From Cloeon dipterum (taxonomy: Eukaryota; Arthropoda; Insecta; Ephemeroptera; Baetidae): DNA of 64,000 bases. The position numbers and the translations under genes are program-made. Below, in pieces: positions 47,748 through 61,115 of this stretch. The stretch's first letter is position 1, and every line of letters starts with the position of its first letter. The stretch lies in contig NC_088786.1 in assembly GCF_949628265.1 (NCBI RefSeq), forward strand, positions 36,043,681-36,107,680. The letters are read 5' to 3'. A model generated the notes under the pieces. That model made no database searches. It was not told the DNA's origin and was given only the letters and a program-made list of their open reading frames with translations.

Positions 47748-48255
47748 TTAGAGCAGCAGATACAACTCTGCTGTTGCAATCGGATTCTCGATCTCAATAA
47801 CATACTCCAACATTTTTGTGCCTTCTTTTTTGAATGGTCTCTCCGTCGAAATGTAGAGACCAAGGAGGAAGTATTCAATATTTTTGATTGTTGAGGAGAT
47901 GAGCTTATATTTTGGGTTGAAATAGTGGACAGATTGCTGTTCCAGATTGACCAAGACAATCGTCAACACGTCTTGGTGCAATCTGCAAGGCAGGTACAGC
48001 ACATTGATGTTAGCGTCCACGACAACTTCCTGCTTCTCCGTGGGGTTTGAAAGGAATGAGTGCACGATTTTCATCTTGAGTTGAGTTGAGTTTTCTTTGG
48101 GTGAAATAACTCTTGCCAAGAGAAATTCGAACAAGGCGTTTGGAATTGCTTCCATCACGCCACTGGCACCATAAACTAAGCAAATTTCCTGAACAATTCC
48201 TTCTCCAGGGTCCTCGAGTTCGTATGACAGCACTTCAGCGCCAAAGCTTTGGGTC
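47748..48255 (-). pseudogene. Minus-strand exon copy C20
   Basis: Same protein as C15, offset 8572 bp. Confidence 0.6.
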
Positions 48256-49074
48256 CTGTAGCAATATGATTTTACATAATTTACACTACAGTAATATACT
48301 TTTAAGGTTTTAGAAGGACGCCCCGCAGGATGGCTAGGGCATCCCGCAGGACGGCTAGGGCATCCCGAAGGATGGCTAAGGCGTCCCTCTAGACGGCTAG
48401 GGGGTCCAGAGTTACGGGTAGGGCTTCGCGCAGAACGGGTAGGGCGTCACGCAGGACGGGTTGGCCATCCCGCGTGACGGGTAGGGCGTATCGAAGGACG
48501 GGTAAGGCGTCACGCAGGATGGCTTGGGCGTCCCGCGTGACGGGTTGGGCATCCTGCGTTACGGGTAGGGCGTCCCGCAGGATTGCTAGGGAGTCCCGCA
48601 GGACGGCTAGGGCGTCCCGCCGGACGGCTAGGGGGTCCTGCGTTACGGGTAGGGCTTCGCGCAGAACGGGTAGGGCGTCACGCAGGACGGGTTGGCCATC
48701 CCGCGTGACGGGTAGGGCGTATCGAAGGACGGGTAAGGCGTCACGCAGGATTGCTAGGGCATCCCGCGGTATGGTTTGGGCATCCTGCGTTACGGGTAGG
48801 GCGTCCCGCAGGATGGCTAGGGCGTCCCGCAGGATGGCTATGGCATCCCGCAGGATGGCTAGGGGGTCCAGCGTTACGGGTAGGGCTTCGCGCAGAACGG
48901 GTAGGGCGTCACGCAAGACGGGTTGGCCATCCCGCGTGACGGGTAGGGCGTCCGGCCGGAGGGCTATTGCGTCCCGCAGGAGGGCTAGGACGTCCTGCGT
49001 TACGGGTAAGGCGTCGCGCAGGACGGCAACTGATTACAAACTCAGTTCGCAGTTATATTTATTTGCCTCTGACG

Positions 49075-49597
49075 TCAAACATTGTAACAATAGAGGAGCA
49101 GATACAACTCTGGTGTAGCAATCGGATTCTCGATCCCCATATCGTACTCCAACATTTTTGTGCCTTCTTTTTTGAATGGTCTCTCCATCGAAATGTAGAG
49201 ACCAAGGAGGATCTTTTCAATATTTTTGATTGTTGAAGAGATGAGCTTGTATTTTGGGTTGAAGTAGTGGACAGATTGCTGTTCCAGATTGATCATGACA
49301 ATCGTCAACACGTCTTGGTGCAATCTGCAAGGCAGGTACAGCAAATTGATGTGATCGTCCACGACACCTTCCTGTTTCTCCGTGGGGTTTGAAAGGAATG
49401 AGTGCACGATTTTCATCTTGAGTTGAGTTGAGTTTTCTTTGGGTGAAATAACTCTTGCCAAGAGAAATTCGAACAAGGCGTTTGGAATTGCTTCCATCAC
49501 GCCACTGGCACCATAAACTAAGCAAATTTCCTGAACAATTCCCTCTCCCGGATCCTCGAGTTCGTATGACAGCACTTCAGCGCCAGAGCTTTGGGTC
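49075..49597 (-). pseudogene. Minus-strand exon copy C21
   Basis: DDHINL subtype with QQSVHY and LEYDMG, as C6 and C10. Confidence 0.6.
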
Positions 49598-50384
49598 CTG
49601 TAACTATATGATTTTACATAATTTACACTACAGTAATACACTTTTTAGGTTTTAGAAGGAGGTCCCGCAGGATGGCTAGGGCGTCCCGCAGGACGGCTAG
49701 GGCATCCCGAAGGATGGCTAAGGCGTCCCTCTAGACGGCTAGGGGGTCCAGAGTTACGGGTAGGGCTTCGCGCAGAACGGGTAGGGTTTCACGCAGGACG
49801 GGTTTGCCATCCCGCGTGACGGGTAGGGCGTATCGAAGGATGGGTAAAGCGTCACGCAGGATGGCTAGGGCGTCCCGCGTGACGGGTTGGGCATCCTGCG
49901 TTACGGGTAGGGCGTCCCGCAGGATTGCTAGGGAGTCCCGCAGGACGGCTAGGGCGTCCCGCCGGACGGCTAGGGGGTCCTGCGTTACGGGTAGGGCTTC
50001 GCGCAGAACGGGTAGGGCGTCACGCAGGACGGGTTGGCCATCCCGCGTGACGGGTAGGGCGTATCGAAGGACGGGTAAGGCGTCACGCAGGATTGCTAGG
50101 GCATCCCGCGGTATGGTTTGGGCATCCTGCGTTACGGGTAGGGCGTCCCGCAGGATGGCTAGGGCGTCCCGCAGGATGGCTATGGCATCCCGCAGGATGG
50201 CTAGGGGGTCCAGCGTTATGGGTAGGGCTTCGCGCAGAACGGGTAGGGCGTCACGCAGGACGGGTTGGGCATCCCGCGTGGTGGGTTAGGGATTATCGAA
50301 GGACGGGTAAGGCGTCATGTAGGATGAATAGGGGATCTTTATCTGAAAACAACGCATAAACATCTTAATAATAAATATTTGTAG

Positions 50385-50702
50385 GGACAATTTGTGGAGT
50401 TGACGAAGACAACTAATGCGCTTGGCCTGTGTGCTCTAAGTGTGGAGGCGAATCGCTTGAAGATCTTCCCAAAGATGTGATGTGCTGCTTAGACTGTCAC
50501 TCTGATGGTCCGTTTTCTATCAAGGTTGCCCTGAGCATTTACATTAGTCCTTCACGAGGATACCGTTGCAGCAATGATGACACTAAGGTCCTAATCAAGG
50601 TTTGATATCAATATTGATTGATTTTTTTTAAGATTTACTAACTAAACATTACCGTTTTAGCTAAGTCATAGCGCTAGTGAGAGCATCTTGCCTCCTGGTT
50701 GA
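50385..50702 (+). pseudogene. SPIDR exons H and I, copy 6 (nonsense)
   Basis: Exon H 50385-50599, with the same TAA (50414-50416) and the same missense set as copy 5. Exon I 50661-50702. Confidence 0.78.
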
Positions 50703-51429
50703 GATAAAAATGAGGTTCGCAAAACATTTTTCATGATTCTCGAATAATTTTTGGTATTTTGATTTTTCCTAAGAAAAATTTAAAGGTTATCTAACGGCCA
50801 GTTTAAATTTTCAATCAAATTTTGAGCAAAAATAGTAGCTTTTTAAGAATTTAGGAGTGATTTCCTTCCAAATAGTTGAATTTATTCTTTCGCTCATTTT
50901 GATCAGCAAAGCTCTCCACCCTCGAGACAAATATTCACTTGTTCCCTTTTTTCCCTAATATTTTTTTCATCTGATGTCTTTTTGGTCTCATTAAAAAGTA
51001 ATTTAGCTGTTTTTATTGAAAATCTAGAATTCCTTTGATGGATGATCTAAAATAGGGATTTATACAAATGATTCAAAAAGCCACTGGTTTCACCAAAAGA
51101 ACGACAATCCTAACACATTCGTAATTTTACAAAATTTCTGACATATTTTGCGAGAAATGATCAGGGTTTAATTCGGAAAAATCCAAAACTAGTGTTTTTT
51201 GCGCATTATTTTGCATTTATGCGCATTGCACAATTGGTGAAACCTGCGTAAAATGAAATGATTATTTTAATGACTGTTTTAATATTATAAAATAACTCTT
51301 TTAAATCATCTTTTTTGCTGGTTTTTCTATCTAACCATGGCCTGAGAAAACCCTGGAAATACCTTGAAGCCCCCAATAACTTGAAATATTGTTTATTCCG
51401 AATGAATTAAACGCACTTTATTTCTGCAG

Positions 51430-51692
51430 CTTACATAAAGGCGGCCGCACTGTGCGTCGTCTGTCTGCTGACCAACTTGTTCGCCACCCTGATGACCTGC
51501 CTGGGCCTGCGGAGCACTGACCACCGCAAGAAGTACACCTACTACCGAGTGGCGGTCTACATCATGATTCTGTCGCGTGAAAGCCGGCCCTGACGAGTCT
51601 CCTCGAGTTTTTACGACTAATCAAATCTTTATGTATGCCCAGTGATCTCTCTGCTGCTGGCGCTGGTCATCTACCAGGTGGCGCGACGATGA
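51430..51692 (+). pseudogene. Tetraspan exons a/b, copy 6
   Basis: Exon a 51430-51576, exon b 51643-51692; GTGAAA donor. Confidence 0.55.
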
Positions 51693-51866
51693 AATTGATC
51701 CCCGCCGCCCTCTGCATTTGCATAATTCTCCACCGCTTCTGGTCTTTCCTCAGTTGTATTCAGGGCAAACGCTTGGCATTCAGGTGTCAGGCCATTGTTT
51801 CTCTCTGTGCATGCGACACATTTTCATTTTGTGGCATTTTTTTTGAGATACATATAAGGTTTTTGT

Positions 51867-52512
51867 TTAAAAAAAGGTTTCAAAAGATATTATAATAGTT
51901 TTAAACAAATTACAAATTTGCCGAGATGATCCAGTAAGTTGACGTAGGCGAGCGCGCTCAAAGTCGTGGGAGCGACCAAGCCTCTGACGTCCAACATTGT
52001 AACAATAGCGCAGCAGATACAACTCTGGTGTAGCAATCGGATTCTCGATCCCCATATCGTACTCCAACATTTTTGTGCCTTCTTTTTTGAATGGTCTCTC
52101 CATCGAAATGTAGAGACCAAGGAGGATCTTTTCAATATTTTTGATTGTTGAAGAGATGAGCTTGTATTTTGGGTTGAAGTAGTGGACAGATTGCTGTTCC
52201 AGATTGATCATGACAATCGTCAACACGTCTTGGTGCAATCTGCAAGGCAGGTACAGCACATTGATGTTAGCGTCCACGACAACTTCCTGCTTCTCCGTGG
52301 GGTTTGAAAGGAATGTGTGCACAGTTTTCATCTTGAGTTGAGTTGAGTTTTCTTTGGGTGCAACAACTCTTGCCAAGAGAAATTCGAACAAGGCGTTTGG
52401 AATTGCTTCCATCACGCCACTGGCACCATAAACTAAGCAAATTTCCTGAACAATTCCCTCTCCCGGATCCTCGAGTTCGTATGACAGCACTTCAGCGCCA
52501 GAGCTTTGGGTC
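51867..52512 (-). pseudogene. Minus-strand exon copy C22 (head type)
   Basis: Identical protein to C1. Confidence 0.6.
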
Positions 52513-53570
52513 CTGTAACTATATGATTTTACATAATTTACACTACAGTAATACACTTTTTAGGTTTTAGAAGGACGTCCCGCAGGATGGCTAGGGCGTC
52601 CCGCCGGATAGCTAGGGGGTCCAACGTTACGGGTAGGGCTTCGCGCAGAACGGGTAGGGCGTCACGCAGGACGGGTTGGCCATCCCGCGTGACGGTTTGG
52701 ACATCCTGCGTTACGGGTAGGGCGTTCCGCAGGATGGATAGGGCGTCCCGCAGGATGGTTAGGGCATCCCGCAGGATGGCTAGGGCGTCCCGCAGGACGG
52801 CTAGGGGGTCCAGCGCTACGGGTAGGGCTTCGCGCAGAACGGTTAGGGTGTCACGCAGGACGAGTTGGCCATCCCGCGTGACGGGTAGGGCGTATTGAAG
52901 GACAGGTAAGGCGTCACGCAGGATGGCTAGGGCAACCCGCGTGACGGTTTAGGCATCCTGCGTTACGGGTAGGGCGTCCCGCAGGAAGGCTAGGGCGTCC
53001 CGCAGGATAGCTATGGCATACCGCAGGATGGCTAGAGCGTCCCGCAGGACGGCTAGGGCATCCCGCAGGATTGCTAGGGCGTCCCTCTAGACGGCTAGGG
53101 GGTCCAGCGTTACGGGTAGGGCTTCGCGCAGAACGGGTAGGGCGTCACGCAGGACGGGTAAGGCGTCATTTAGGATGAATAGGGCATCCCGCGCGACGGG
53201 TTGGGCATCCTGCGTTATGGGTAGGGCGTTCCGAAGGACGGCTAGGGAGTCCCGCAGGACGGCTAGGGCGTCCTGCAGGACGGCTAGGGCGTTATGCGTG
53301 ACGGGTAGGTTCAGTAGGTTGTCCCGCGTGATGGGTAGATTGTCGCGCAGGACGGCTAAATAGTTCCGCGTGACGGCTAGGGCGTCCTGCAGGACGGCTA
53401 GGGCGTTATGCGTGACGGGTAGAGCGTCCCGCGTACGGTTAGGGCGTCCGGCCGGAGGGCTATTGCGTCCCGCAGGAGGGCTAGGACGTCCTGCGTTACG
53501 GGTAAGGCGTCGCGCAGGACGGCAACTGATTACAAACTCAGTTCGCAGTTATATTTATTTGCCTCTGACG

Positions 53571-54093
53571 TCAAACATTGTAACAATAGAGGAGCAGATA
53601 CAACTCTGGTGTAGCAATCGGATTCTCGATCCCCATATTGTACTCCAACATTTTTGTGCCTTCTTTTTTGAATGGTCTCTCCATCGAAATGTAGAGACCA
53701 AGGAGGATCTTTTCAATATTTTTGATTGTTGAAGAGATGAGCTTGTATTTTGGGTTGAAGTAGTGGACAAATTGCTGTTCCAGATTGATCATGACAATCG
53801 TCAACACGTCTTGGTGCAATCTGCAAGGCAGGTACAGCAAATTGATGTGATCGTCCACGACACCTTCCTGTTTCTCCGTGGGGTTTGAAAGGAATGAGTG
53901 CACGATTTTCATCTTGAGTTGAGTTGAGTTTTCTTTGGGTGAAATAACTCTTGCCAAGAGAAATTCGAACAAGGCGTTTGGAATTGCTTCCATCACGCCA
54001 CTGGCACCATAAACTAAGCAAATTTCCTGAACAATTCCCTCTCCCGGATCCTCGAGTTCGTATGACAGCACTTCAGCGCCAGAGCTTTGGGTC
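53571..54093 (-). pseudogene. Minus-strand exon copy C23
   Basis: Same protein as C13 and C18. Confidence 0.6.
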
Positions 54094-54880
54094 CTGTAAC
54101 TATATGATTTTACATAATTTACACTACAGTAATACACTTTTTAGGTTTTAGAAGGAGGTCCCGCAGGATGGCTAGGGCGTCCCGCAGGACGGCTAGGGCA
54201 TCCCGAAGGATGGCTAAGGCGTCCCTCTAGACGGCTAGGGGGTCCAGAGTTACGGGTAGGGCTTCGCGCAGAACGGGTAGGGTTTCACGCAGGACGGGTT
54301 TGCCATCCCGCGTGACGGGTAGGGCGTATCGAAGGACGGGTAAAGCGTCACGCAGGATGGCTAGGGCGTCCCGCGTGACGGGTTGGGCATCCTGCGTTAC
54401 GGGTAGGGCGTCCCGCAGGATTGCTAGGGAGTACCGCAGGACGGCTAGGGCGTCCCGCCGGACGGCTAGGGGGTCCTGCGTTACGGGTAGGGCTTCGCGC
54501 AGAACGGGTAGGGCGTCACGCAGGACGGGTTGGCCATCCCGCGTGACGGGTAGGGCGTATCGAAGGACGGGTAAGGCGTCACGCAGGATTGCTAGGGCAT
54601 CCCGCGGTATGGTTTGGGCATCCTGCGTTACGGGTAGGGCGTCCCGCAGGATGGCTAGGGCGTCCCGCAGGATGGCTATGGCATCCCGCAGGATGGCTAG
54701 GGGGTCCAGCGTTATGGGTAGGGCTTCGCGCAGAACGGGTAGGGCGTCACGCAGGACGGGTTGGGCATCCCGCGTGGTGGGTTAGGGATTATCGAAGGAC
54801 GGGTAAGGCGTCATGTAGGATGAATAGGGGATCTTTATCTGAAAACAACGCATAAACATCTTAATAATAAATATTTGTAG

Positions 54881-55198
54881 GGACAATTTGTGGAGTTGAC
54901 GAAGACAACTCATGCGCTTGGCCTGTGTGCTCTAAGTGTGGAGGCGAATCGCTTGAAGATCTTCCCAAAGATGTGATGTGCTGCTTAGACTGTCACTCTG
55001 AAGGTCCGTTTTCTAACAAGGTTGCCCTGAGCATTTACATTAGTCCTTCACGAGGATACCATTGCAGCAATGATGACACTAAGGTCCTAATCAAGGTTTG
55101 ATATCAATATTGATTGATTTTTTTTAAGATTTACTAACTAAACATTACCGTTTTAGCTAAATCATAGCGCTAGTGAGAGCATCTTGCCTCCTGGTTGA
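54881..55198 (+). pseudogene. SPIDR exons H and I, copy 7
   Basis: Exon H 54881-55095 is open; exon I 55157-55198. Same subtype as copies 2 and 4. Confidence 0.75.
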
Positions 55199-55925
55199 GA
55201 TAAAAGTGAGGTTCGCAAAACATTTTTCATGATTCTCGAATAATTTTTGGTATTTTGATTTTTCCTAAGAAAAATTTAAAGGTTATCTAACGGCCAGTTT
55301 AAATTTTCAATCAAATTTTGAGCAAAAATAGTAGCTTTTTAAGAATTTAGGAGTGATTTCCTTCCAAATAGTTGAATTTATTCTTTCGCTCATTTTGATC
55401 AGCAAAGCTCTCCACCCTCGAGACAAATATTCACTTGTTCCCTTTTTTCCCTAATATTTTTTTCATCTGATGTCTTTTTGGTCTCATTAAAAAGTAATTT
55501 AGCTGTTTTTATTGAAAATCTAGAATTCCTTTGATGGATGATCTAAAATAGGGATTTATACAAATGATTCAAAAAGCCACTGGTTTCACCAAAAGAACGA
55601 CAATCCTAACACATTCGTAATTTTACAAAATTTCTGACATATTTTGCGAGAAATGATCAGGGTTTAATTCGGAAAAATCCAAAACTAGTGTTTTTTGCGC
55701 ATTATTTTGCATTTATGCGCATTGCACAATTGGTGAAACCTGCGTAAAATGAAATGATTATTTTAATGACTGTTTTAATATTATAAAATAACTCTTTTAA
55801 ATCATCTTTTTTGCTGGTTTTTCTATCTAACCATAGCCTGAGAAAACCCTGGAAATACCTTGAAGCCCCCAATAACTTGAAATATTGTTTATTCCGAATG
55901 AATTAAACGCACTTTATTTCTGCAG

Positions 55926-56188
55926 CTTACATAAAGGCGGCCGCACTGTGCGTCGTCTGTCTGCTGACCAACTTGTTCGCCACCCTGATGACCTGCCTGG
56001 GCCTGCGGAGCACTGACCACCGCAAGAAGTACACCTACTACCGAGTGGCGGTCTACATCATGATTCTGTCGCGTGAAAGCCGGCCCTGACGAGTCTCCTC
56101 GAGTTTTTACGACTAATCAAATCTTTATGTATGCCCAGTGATCTCTCTGCTGCTGGCGCTGGTCATCTACCAGGTGGCGCGACGATGA
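55926..56188 (+). pseudogene. Tetraspan exons a/b, copy 7
   Basis: Exon a 55926-56072, exon b 56139-56188; GTGAAA donor, QVARR end. Confidence 0.55.
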
Positions 56189-56363
56189 AATTGATCCCCG
56201 CCGCCCTCTGCATTTGCATAATTCTCCACCGCTTCTGGTCTTTCCTCAGTTGTATTCAGGGCAAACGCTTGGCATTCAGGTGTCAGGCCATTGTTTCTCT
56301 CTGTGCATGCGACACATTTTCATTTTGTGGCATTTTTTTTAGAGATACACATAAGGTTTTTGT

Positions 56364-57009
56364 TTAAAAAAAGGTTTCAAAAGAGATTATAATAGTTTTA
56401 AACAAATTACAAATTTGCCGAGATGATCCAGTAAGTTGACGTAGGCGAGCGCGCTCAAAGTCGTGGGAGCGACCAAGCCTCTGACGTCCAACATTGTAAC
56501 AATAGCGCAGCAGATACAACTCTGGTGTAGCAATCGGATTCTCGATCCCCATATCGTACTCCAACATTTTTGTGCCTTCTTTTTTGAATGGTCTCTCCAT
56601 CGAAATGTAGAGACCAAGGAGGATCTTTTCAATATTTTTGATTGTTGAAGAGATGAGCTTGTATTTTGGGTTGAAGTAGTGGACAGATTGCTGTTCCAGA
56701 TTGATCATGACAATCGTCAACACGTCTTGGTGCAATCTGCAAGGCAGGTACAGCACATTGATGTTAGCGTCCACGACAACTTCCTGCTTCTCCGTGGGGT
56801 TTGAAAGGAATGTGTGCACAGTTTTCATCTTGAGTTGAGTTGAGTTTTCTTTGGGTGCAACAACTCTTGCCAAGAGAAATTCGAACAAGGTGTTTGGAAT
56901 TGCTTCCATCACGCCACTGGCACCATAAACTAAGCAAATTTCCTGATCAATTCCTTCTCCAGGGTCCTCGAGTTCGTATGACAGCACTTCAGCGCCAAAG
57001 CTTTGGGTC
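56364..57009 (-). pseudogene. Minus-strand exon copy C24, head/C4 chimera
   Basis: The C-terminal two thirds are head-type (VVAP, TVHTF, GRQRLGRS tail), while the N-terminal part has the C4 markers GIDQE and NTLFE and the C4-type minisatellite follows. The switch lies between about 56858 and 56891. Confidence 0.65.
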
Positions 57010-57612
57010 CTGTAACAATATGATTTTACATAATTTACACTACAGTAATATACTTTTAAGGTTTTAGAAGGACGCCCCGAAGGATGGCTAGGGCATCCCG
57101 AAGGATGGCTAAGGCGTCCCTCTAGATGGCTAGGGGGTCCAGCGTTACGGGTAGGGCTTCGCGCAGAACGGGTAGGGCGTCACGCAAGACGGGTTGGCCA
57201 TCCCGCGTGACGGGTAGGGCGTATCGAAGGACGGGTAAGGCGTCACGCAGGATGGCTAGGGCGTCCCGCGTGACGGGTTGGGCATCCTGCGTTACGGGTA
57301 GGGCGTCCCGCAGGATTGCTAGGGAGTCCCGCAGGACGGCTAGGGAATCCCGCCGGACGGCTAGGGGGATCTGCGTTACGGGTAGGGCTTCGCGCAGAAC
57401 GGCTAGGGCGTATCGTAGGACGGGTAAGGCATCACGCAGGATTGCTAGGGCATGCCACGTGACGGTTAGGGCGTCCGGCCGGAGGGCTATTGCGTCCCGC
57501 AGGAGGGCTAGGACGTCCTGCGTTACGGGTAAGGCGTCGCGCAGGACGGCAACTGATTACAAACTCAGTTCGCAGATATATTTATTGGCCTCTGACGTCC
57601 AACATTGTAACA

Positions 57613-58120
57613 TTAGAGCAGCAGATACAACTCTGCTGTTGCAATCGGATTCTCGATCTCAATAACATACTCCAACATTTTTGTGCCTTCTTTTTTGAAT
57701 GGTCTCTCCGTCGAAATGTAGAGACCAAGGAGGAAGTATTCAATATTTTTGATTGTTGAGGAGATGAGCTTATATTTTGGGTTGAAATAGTGGACAGATT
57801 GCTGTTCCAGATTGACCAAGACAATCGTCAACACGTCTTGGTGCAATCTGCAAGGCAGGTACAGCACATTGATGTTAGCGTCCACGACAACTTCCTGCTT
57901 CTCCGTGGGGTTTGAAAGGAATGAGTGCACGATTTTCATCTTGAGTTGAGTTGAGTTTTCTTTGGGTGAAATAACTCTTGCCAAGAGAAATTCGAACAAG
58001 GCGTTTGGAATTGCTTCCATCACGCCACTGGCACCATAAACTAAGCAAATTTCCTGAACAATTCCTTCTCCAGGGTCCTCGAGTTCGTATGACAGCACTT
58101 CAGCGCCAAAGCTTTGGGTC
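57613..58120 (-). pseudogene. Minus-strand exon copy C25
   Basis: STERP/VIEIEN subtype, as C5, C15 and C20. Confidence 0.6.
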
Positions 58121-58654
58121 CTGTAGCAATATGATTTTACATAATTTACACTACAGTAATATACTTTTAAGGTTTTAGAAGGACGCCCCGCAGGATGGCT
58201 AGGGCATCCCGCAGGACGGCTAGGGCATCCCGAAGGATGGCTAGGGGGTCCTGCGTTACGGGTAGGGCTTCGCGCAGAACGGGTAGGGCGTCACGCAGGA
58301 CGGGTTGGCCATCCCGCGTGACGGGTAGGGCGTATCGAAGGACGGGTAAGGCGTCACGCAGGATTGCTAGGGCATCCCGCGGTATGGTTTGGGCATCCTG
58401 CGTTACGGGTAGGGCGTCCCGCAGGATGGCTAGGGCGTCCCGCAGGATGGCTATGGCATCCCGCAGGATGGCTAGGGGGTCCAGCGTTATGGGTAGGGCT
58501 TCGCGCAGAACGGGTAGGGCGTCACGCAAGACGGGTTGGCCATCCCGCGTGACGGGTAGGGCGTCCGGCCGGAGGGCTATTGCGTCCCGCAGGAGGGCTA
58601 GGACGTCCTGCGTTACGGGTAAGGCGTCGCGCAGGACGGCAACTGATTACAAAC

Positions 58655-59210
58655 TCAGTTCGCAGTTATATTTATTTGCCTCTGACGTCCAACATTGTAA
58701 CAATAGCGCAGCAGATACAACTCTGGTGTAGCAATCGGATTCTCGATCCCCATATCGTACTCCAACATTTTTGTGCCTTCTTTTTTGAATGGTCTCTCCA
58801 TCGAAATGTAGAGACCAAGGAGGATCTTTTCAATATTTTTGATTGTTGAAGAGATGAGCTTGTATTTTGGGTTGAAGTAGTGGACAGATTGCTGTTCCAG
58901 ATTGATCATGACAATCGTCAACACGTCTTGGTGCAATCTGCAAGGCAGGTACAGCACATTGATGTTAGCGTCCACGACAACTTCCTGCTTCTCCGTGGGG
59001 TTTGAAAGGAATGTGTGCACAGTTTTCATCTTGAGTTGAGTTGAGTTTTCTTTGGGTGCAACAACTCTTGCCAAGAGAAATTCGAACAAGGCGTTTGGAA
59101 TTGCTTCCATCACGCCACTGGCACCATAAACTAAGCAAATTTCCTGAACAATTCCCTCTCCCGGATCCTCGAGTTCGTATGACAGCACTTCAGCGCCAGA
59201 GCTTTGGGTC
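58655..59210 (-). pseudogene. Minus-strand exon copy C26, chimera at its 3' edge
   Basis: Head-type through NVGRQR, then it switches to the minisatellite-flank sequence, giving QINITAN and stop. This is the only copy joining the head body to the AACTGATTACAAACTCAG edge. Confidence 0.6.
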
Positions 59211-61115
59211 CTGTAACTATATGATTTACATAATTTACACTACAGTAATACACTTTTTAGGTTTTAGAAGGACGTCCCGCAGGACGGCTAGGGCGTCCGG
59301 CCGGAGGGCTAGGGGGTCCTGCGTTACGGGTAGGGCTTTGCGCAGAACGGGTAGGGCGTCACGCAGGACGGGTTGGGCATCCCGCGGTACGGGTAGGGCG
59401 TCCCGCAGGATGGCTAGGGAGTCCCGCAGGACGGCAAGGGCGACCCGCAGGATGGCTAGGGCGTCCCGCCGGATGGCTAGGGGGTCCAACGTTACGGGTA
59501 GGGCTACGCGCAGAACGGGTAGGGCGTCACGCAGGAAGGGTTGGCCATCCCGCGTGACGGGTAGGGCGTATCGAAGGACGGGTAAGGCGTCACGCAGGAT
59601 GGCTAGGGCATCCCGCGTGACGGTTTAGGCATCCTGCGTTACGGGTAGGGCGTCCCGCAGGATGGCTAGGGCGTCCCGCAGGATGGCTAGGGCGTCCCGC
59701 CGGAAGGCTAGGGGGTCCAACGTTACGGGTAGGGCTTCGCGCAGAACGGGTAGGGCGTCCCGCAGGACGGGTTGGCCATCCCGCGTGACGGTTTGGGCAT
59801 CCTGCGTTACGGGTAGGGCGTCCCGCAGGATGGATAGGGCGTCCCGCAGGATGGCAAGGGCATCCCGCAGGATGGCTTGGGCGTCCCGCAGGACGGCTAG
59901 GGCATCCCGCAGGATTGCTAGGGCGTCCCTCTAGACGGCTAGGGGGTCCAGCGTTACGGGTAGGGCTTCGCGCAGAACGGGTAGGGTGTCACGCAGGACG
60001 GGTTGGCCATCCCGCGTGACGGAAAGGGCGTATTGAAGGACAGGTAAGGCGTCACGCAGGATGGCTAGGGCAACCCGCGTGACGGTTTGGGCATCCTGCG
60101 TTACGGGTAGGGCGTCCCGCAGGATGGCTAGGGCGTCCCGCAGGATGGCTAGGGCGTCCCGCCGGATGGCTAGGGGGTCCAACGTTACGGGTAGGGCTTC
60201 GCGCAGAACGGGTAGGGCGTCACGCAGGACGGGTTGGCCATCCCGCGTGACGGTTTGGGCATCCTGCGTTACGGGTAGGGCGTCCCGCAGGATGGATAGG
60301 GCGTCCCGCAGGATGGCAAGGGCATCCCGCAGGATGGCTTGGGCGTCCCGCAGGACGGCTAGGGCATCCCGCAGGATTGCTTGGGCGTCCCTCTAGACGG
60401 CTAGGGGGTCCAGCGTTACGGGTAGGGCTTCGCGCAGAACGGGTAGGGTGTCACGCAGGACGAGTTGGCCATCCCGCGTGACGGGTAGGGCATTTTGAAG
60501 GACAGGTAAGGCGTCACGCAGGATGGCTAGGGCAACCCGCGTTACGGTTTAGGCATCCTGCGTTACGGGTAGGGCGTCCCGCAGGATGGCTAGGGCGTCC
60601 CGCAGGATAGCTATGGCATACCGCAGGATGGCTAGAGCGTCCCGCAGGACGGCTAGGGCATCCCGCAGGATTGCTAGGGCGTCCCTCTAGACGGCTAGGG
60701 GGTCCAGCGTTACGGGTAGGGCTTCGCGCAGAACGGGTAGGGCGTCACGCAGGACGGGTTGGGCATCCCGCGTGACGGGTTAGGGCGTATCGAAGGACGG
60801 GTAAGGCGTCATTTAGGATGAATAGGGCATCCCGCGCGACGGGTTGGGCATCCTGCGTTATGGGTAGGGCGTCCCGAAGGATGGCTAGGGAGTCCCGCAG
60901 GACGGCTAGGGCGTCCTGCAGGACGGCTAGGGCGTTATGCGTGACGGGTAGAGCGTCCAGCGTGACGGTTAGGGCGTCCGGCCGGAGGGCTATTGCGTCC
61001 CGCAGGAGGGCTAGGACGTCCTGCGTTACGGGTAAGGCGTCGCGCAGGACGGCAACTGATTACAAACTCAGTTCGCAGATATATTTATTGGCCTCTGACG
61101 TCCAACATTGTAACA

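Larger units (their letters stand above)
41720..50333. repeat. Higher-order unit 5 (8614 bp)
   Basis: Exon copies C17-C21; minisatellite at 43960-44910, 45539-46574, 47203-47685, 48314-49027 and 49657-50333. The first 4.2 kb and the last 1.4 kb recur at an exact 8614-bp offset in neighbouring units. Confidence 0.88.
50334..54829. repeat. Higher-order unit 6 (4496 bp, short)
   Basis: Only two minus-strand exons (C22, C23); minisatellite at 52571-53523 and 54152-54829. Its first half matches unit 5 at an 8614-bp offset, and its minisatellite after C23 matches the terminal stretch of other units. It is therefore a unit 5-like copy that lost about 4.1 kb between two similar minisatellite blocks. 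Confidence 0.86.
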
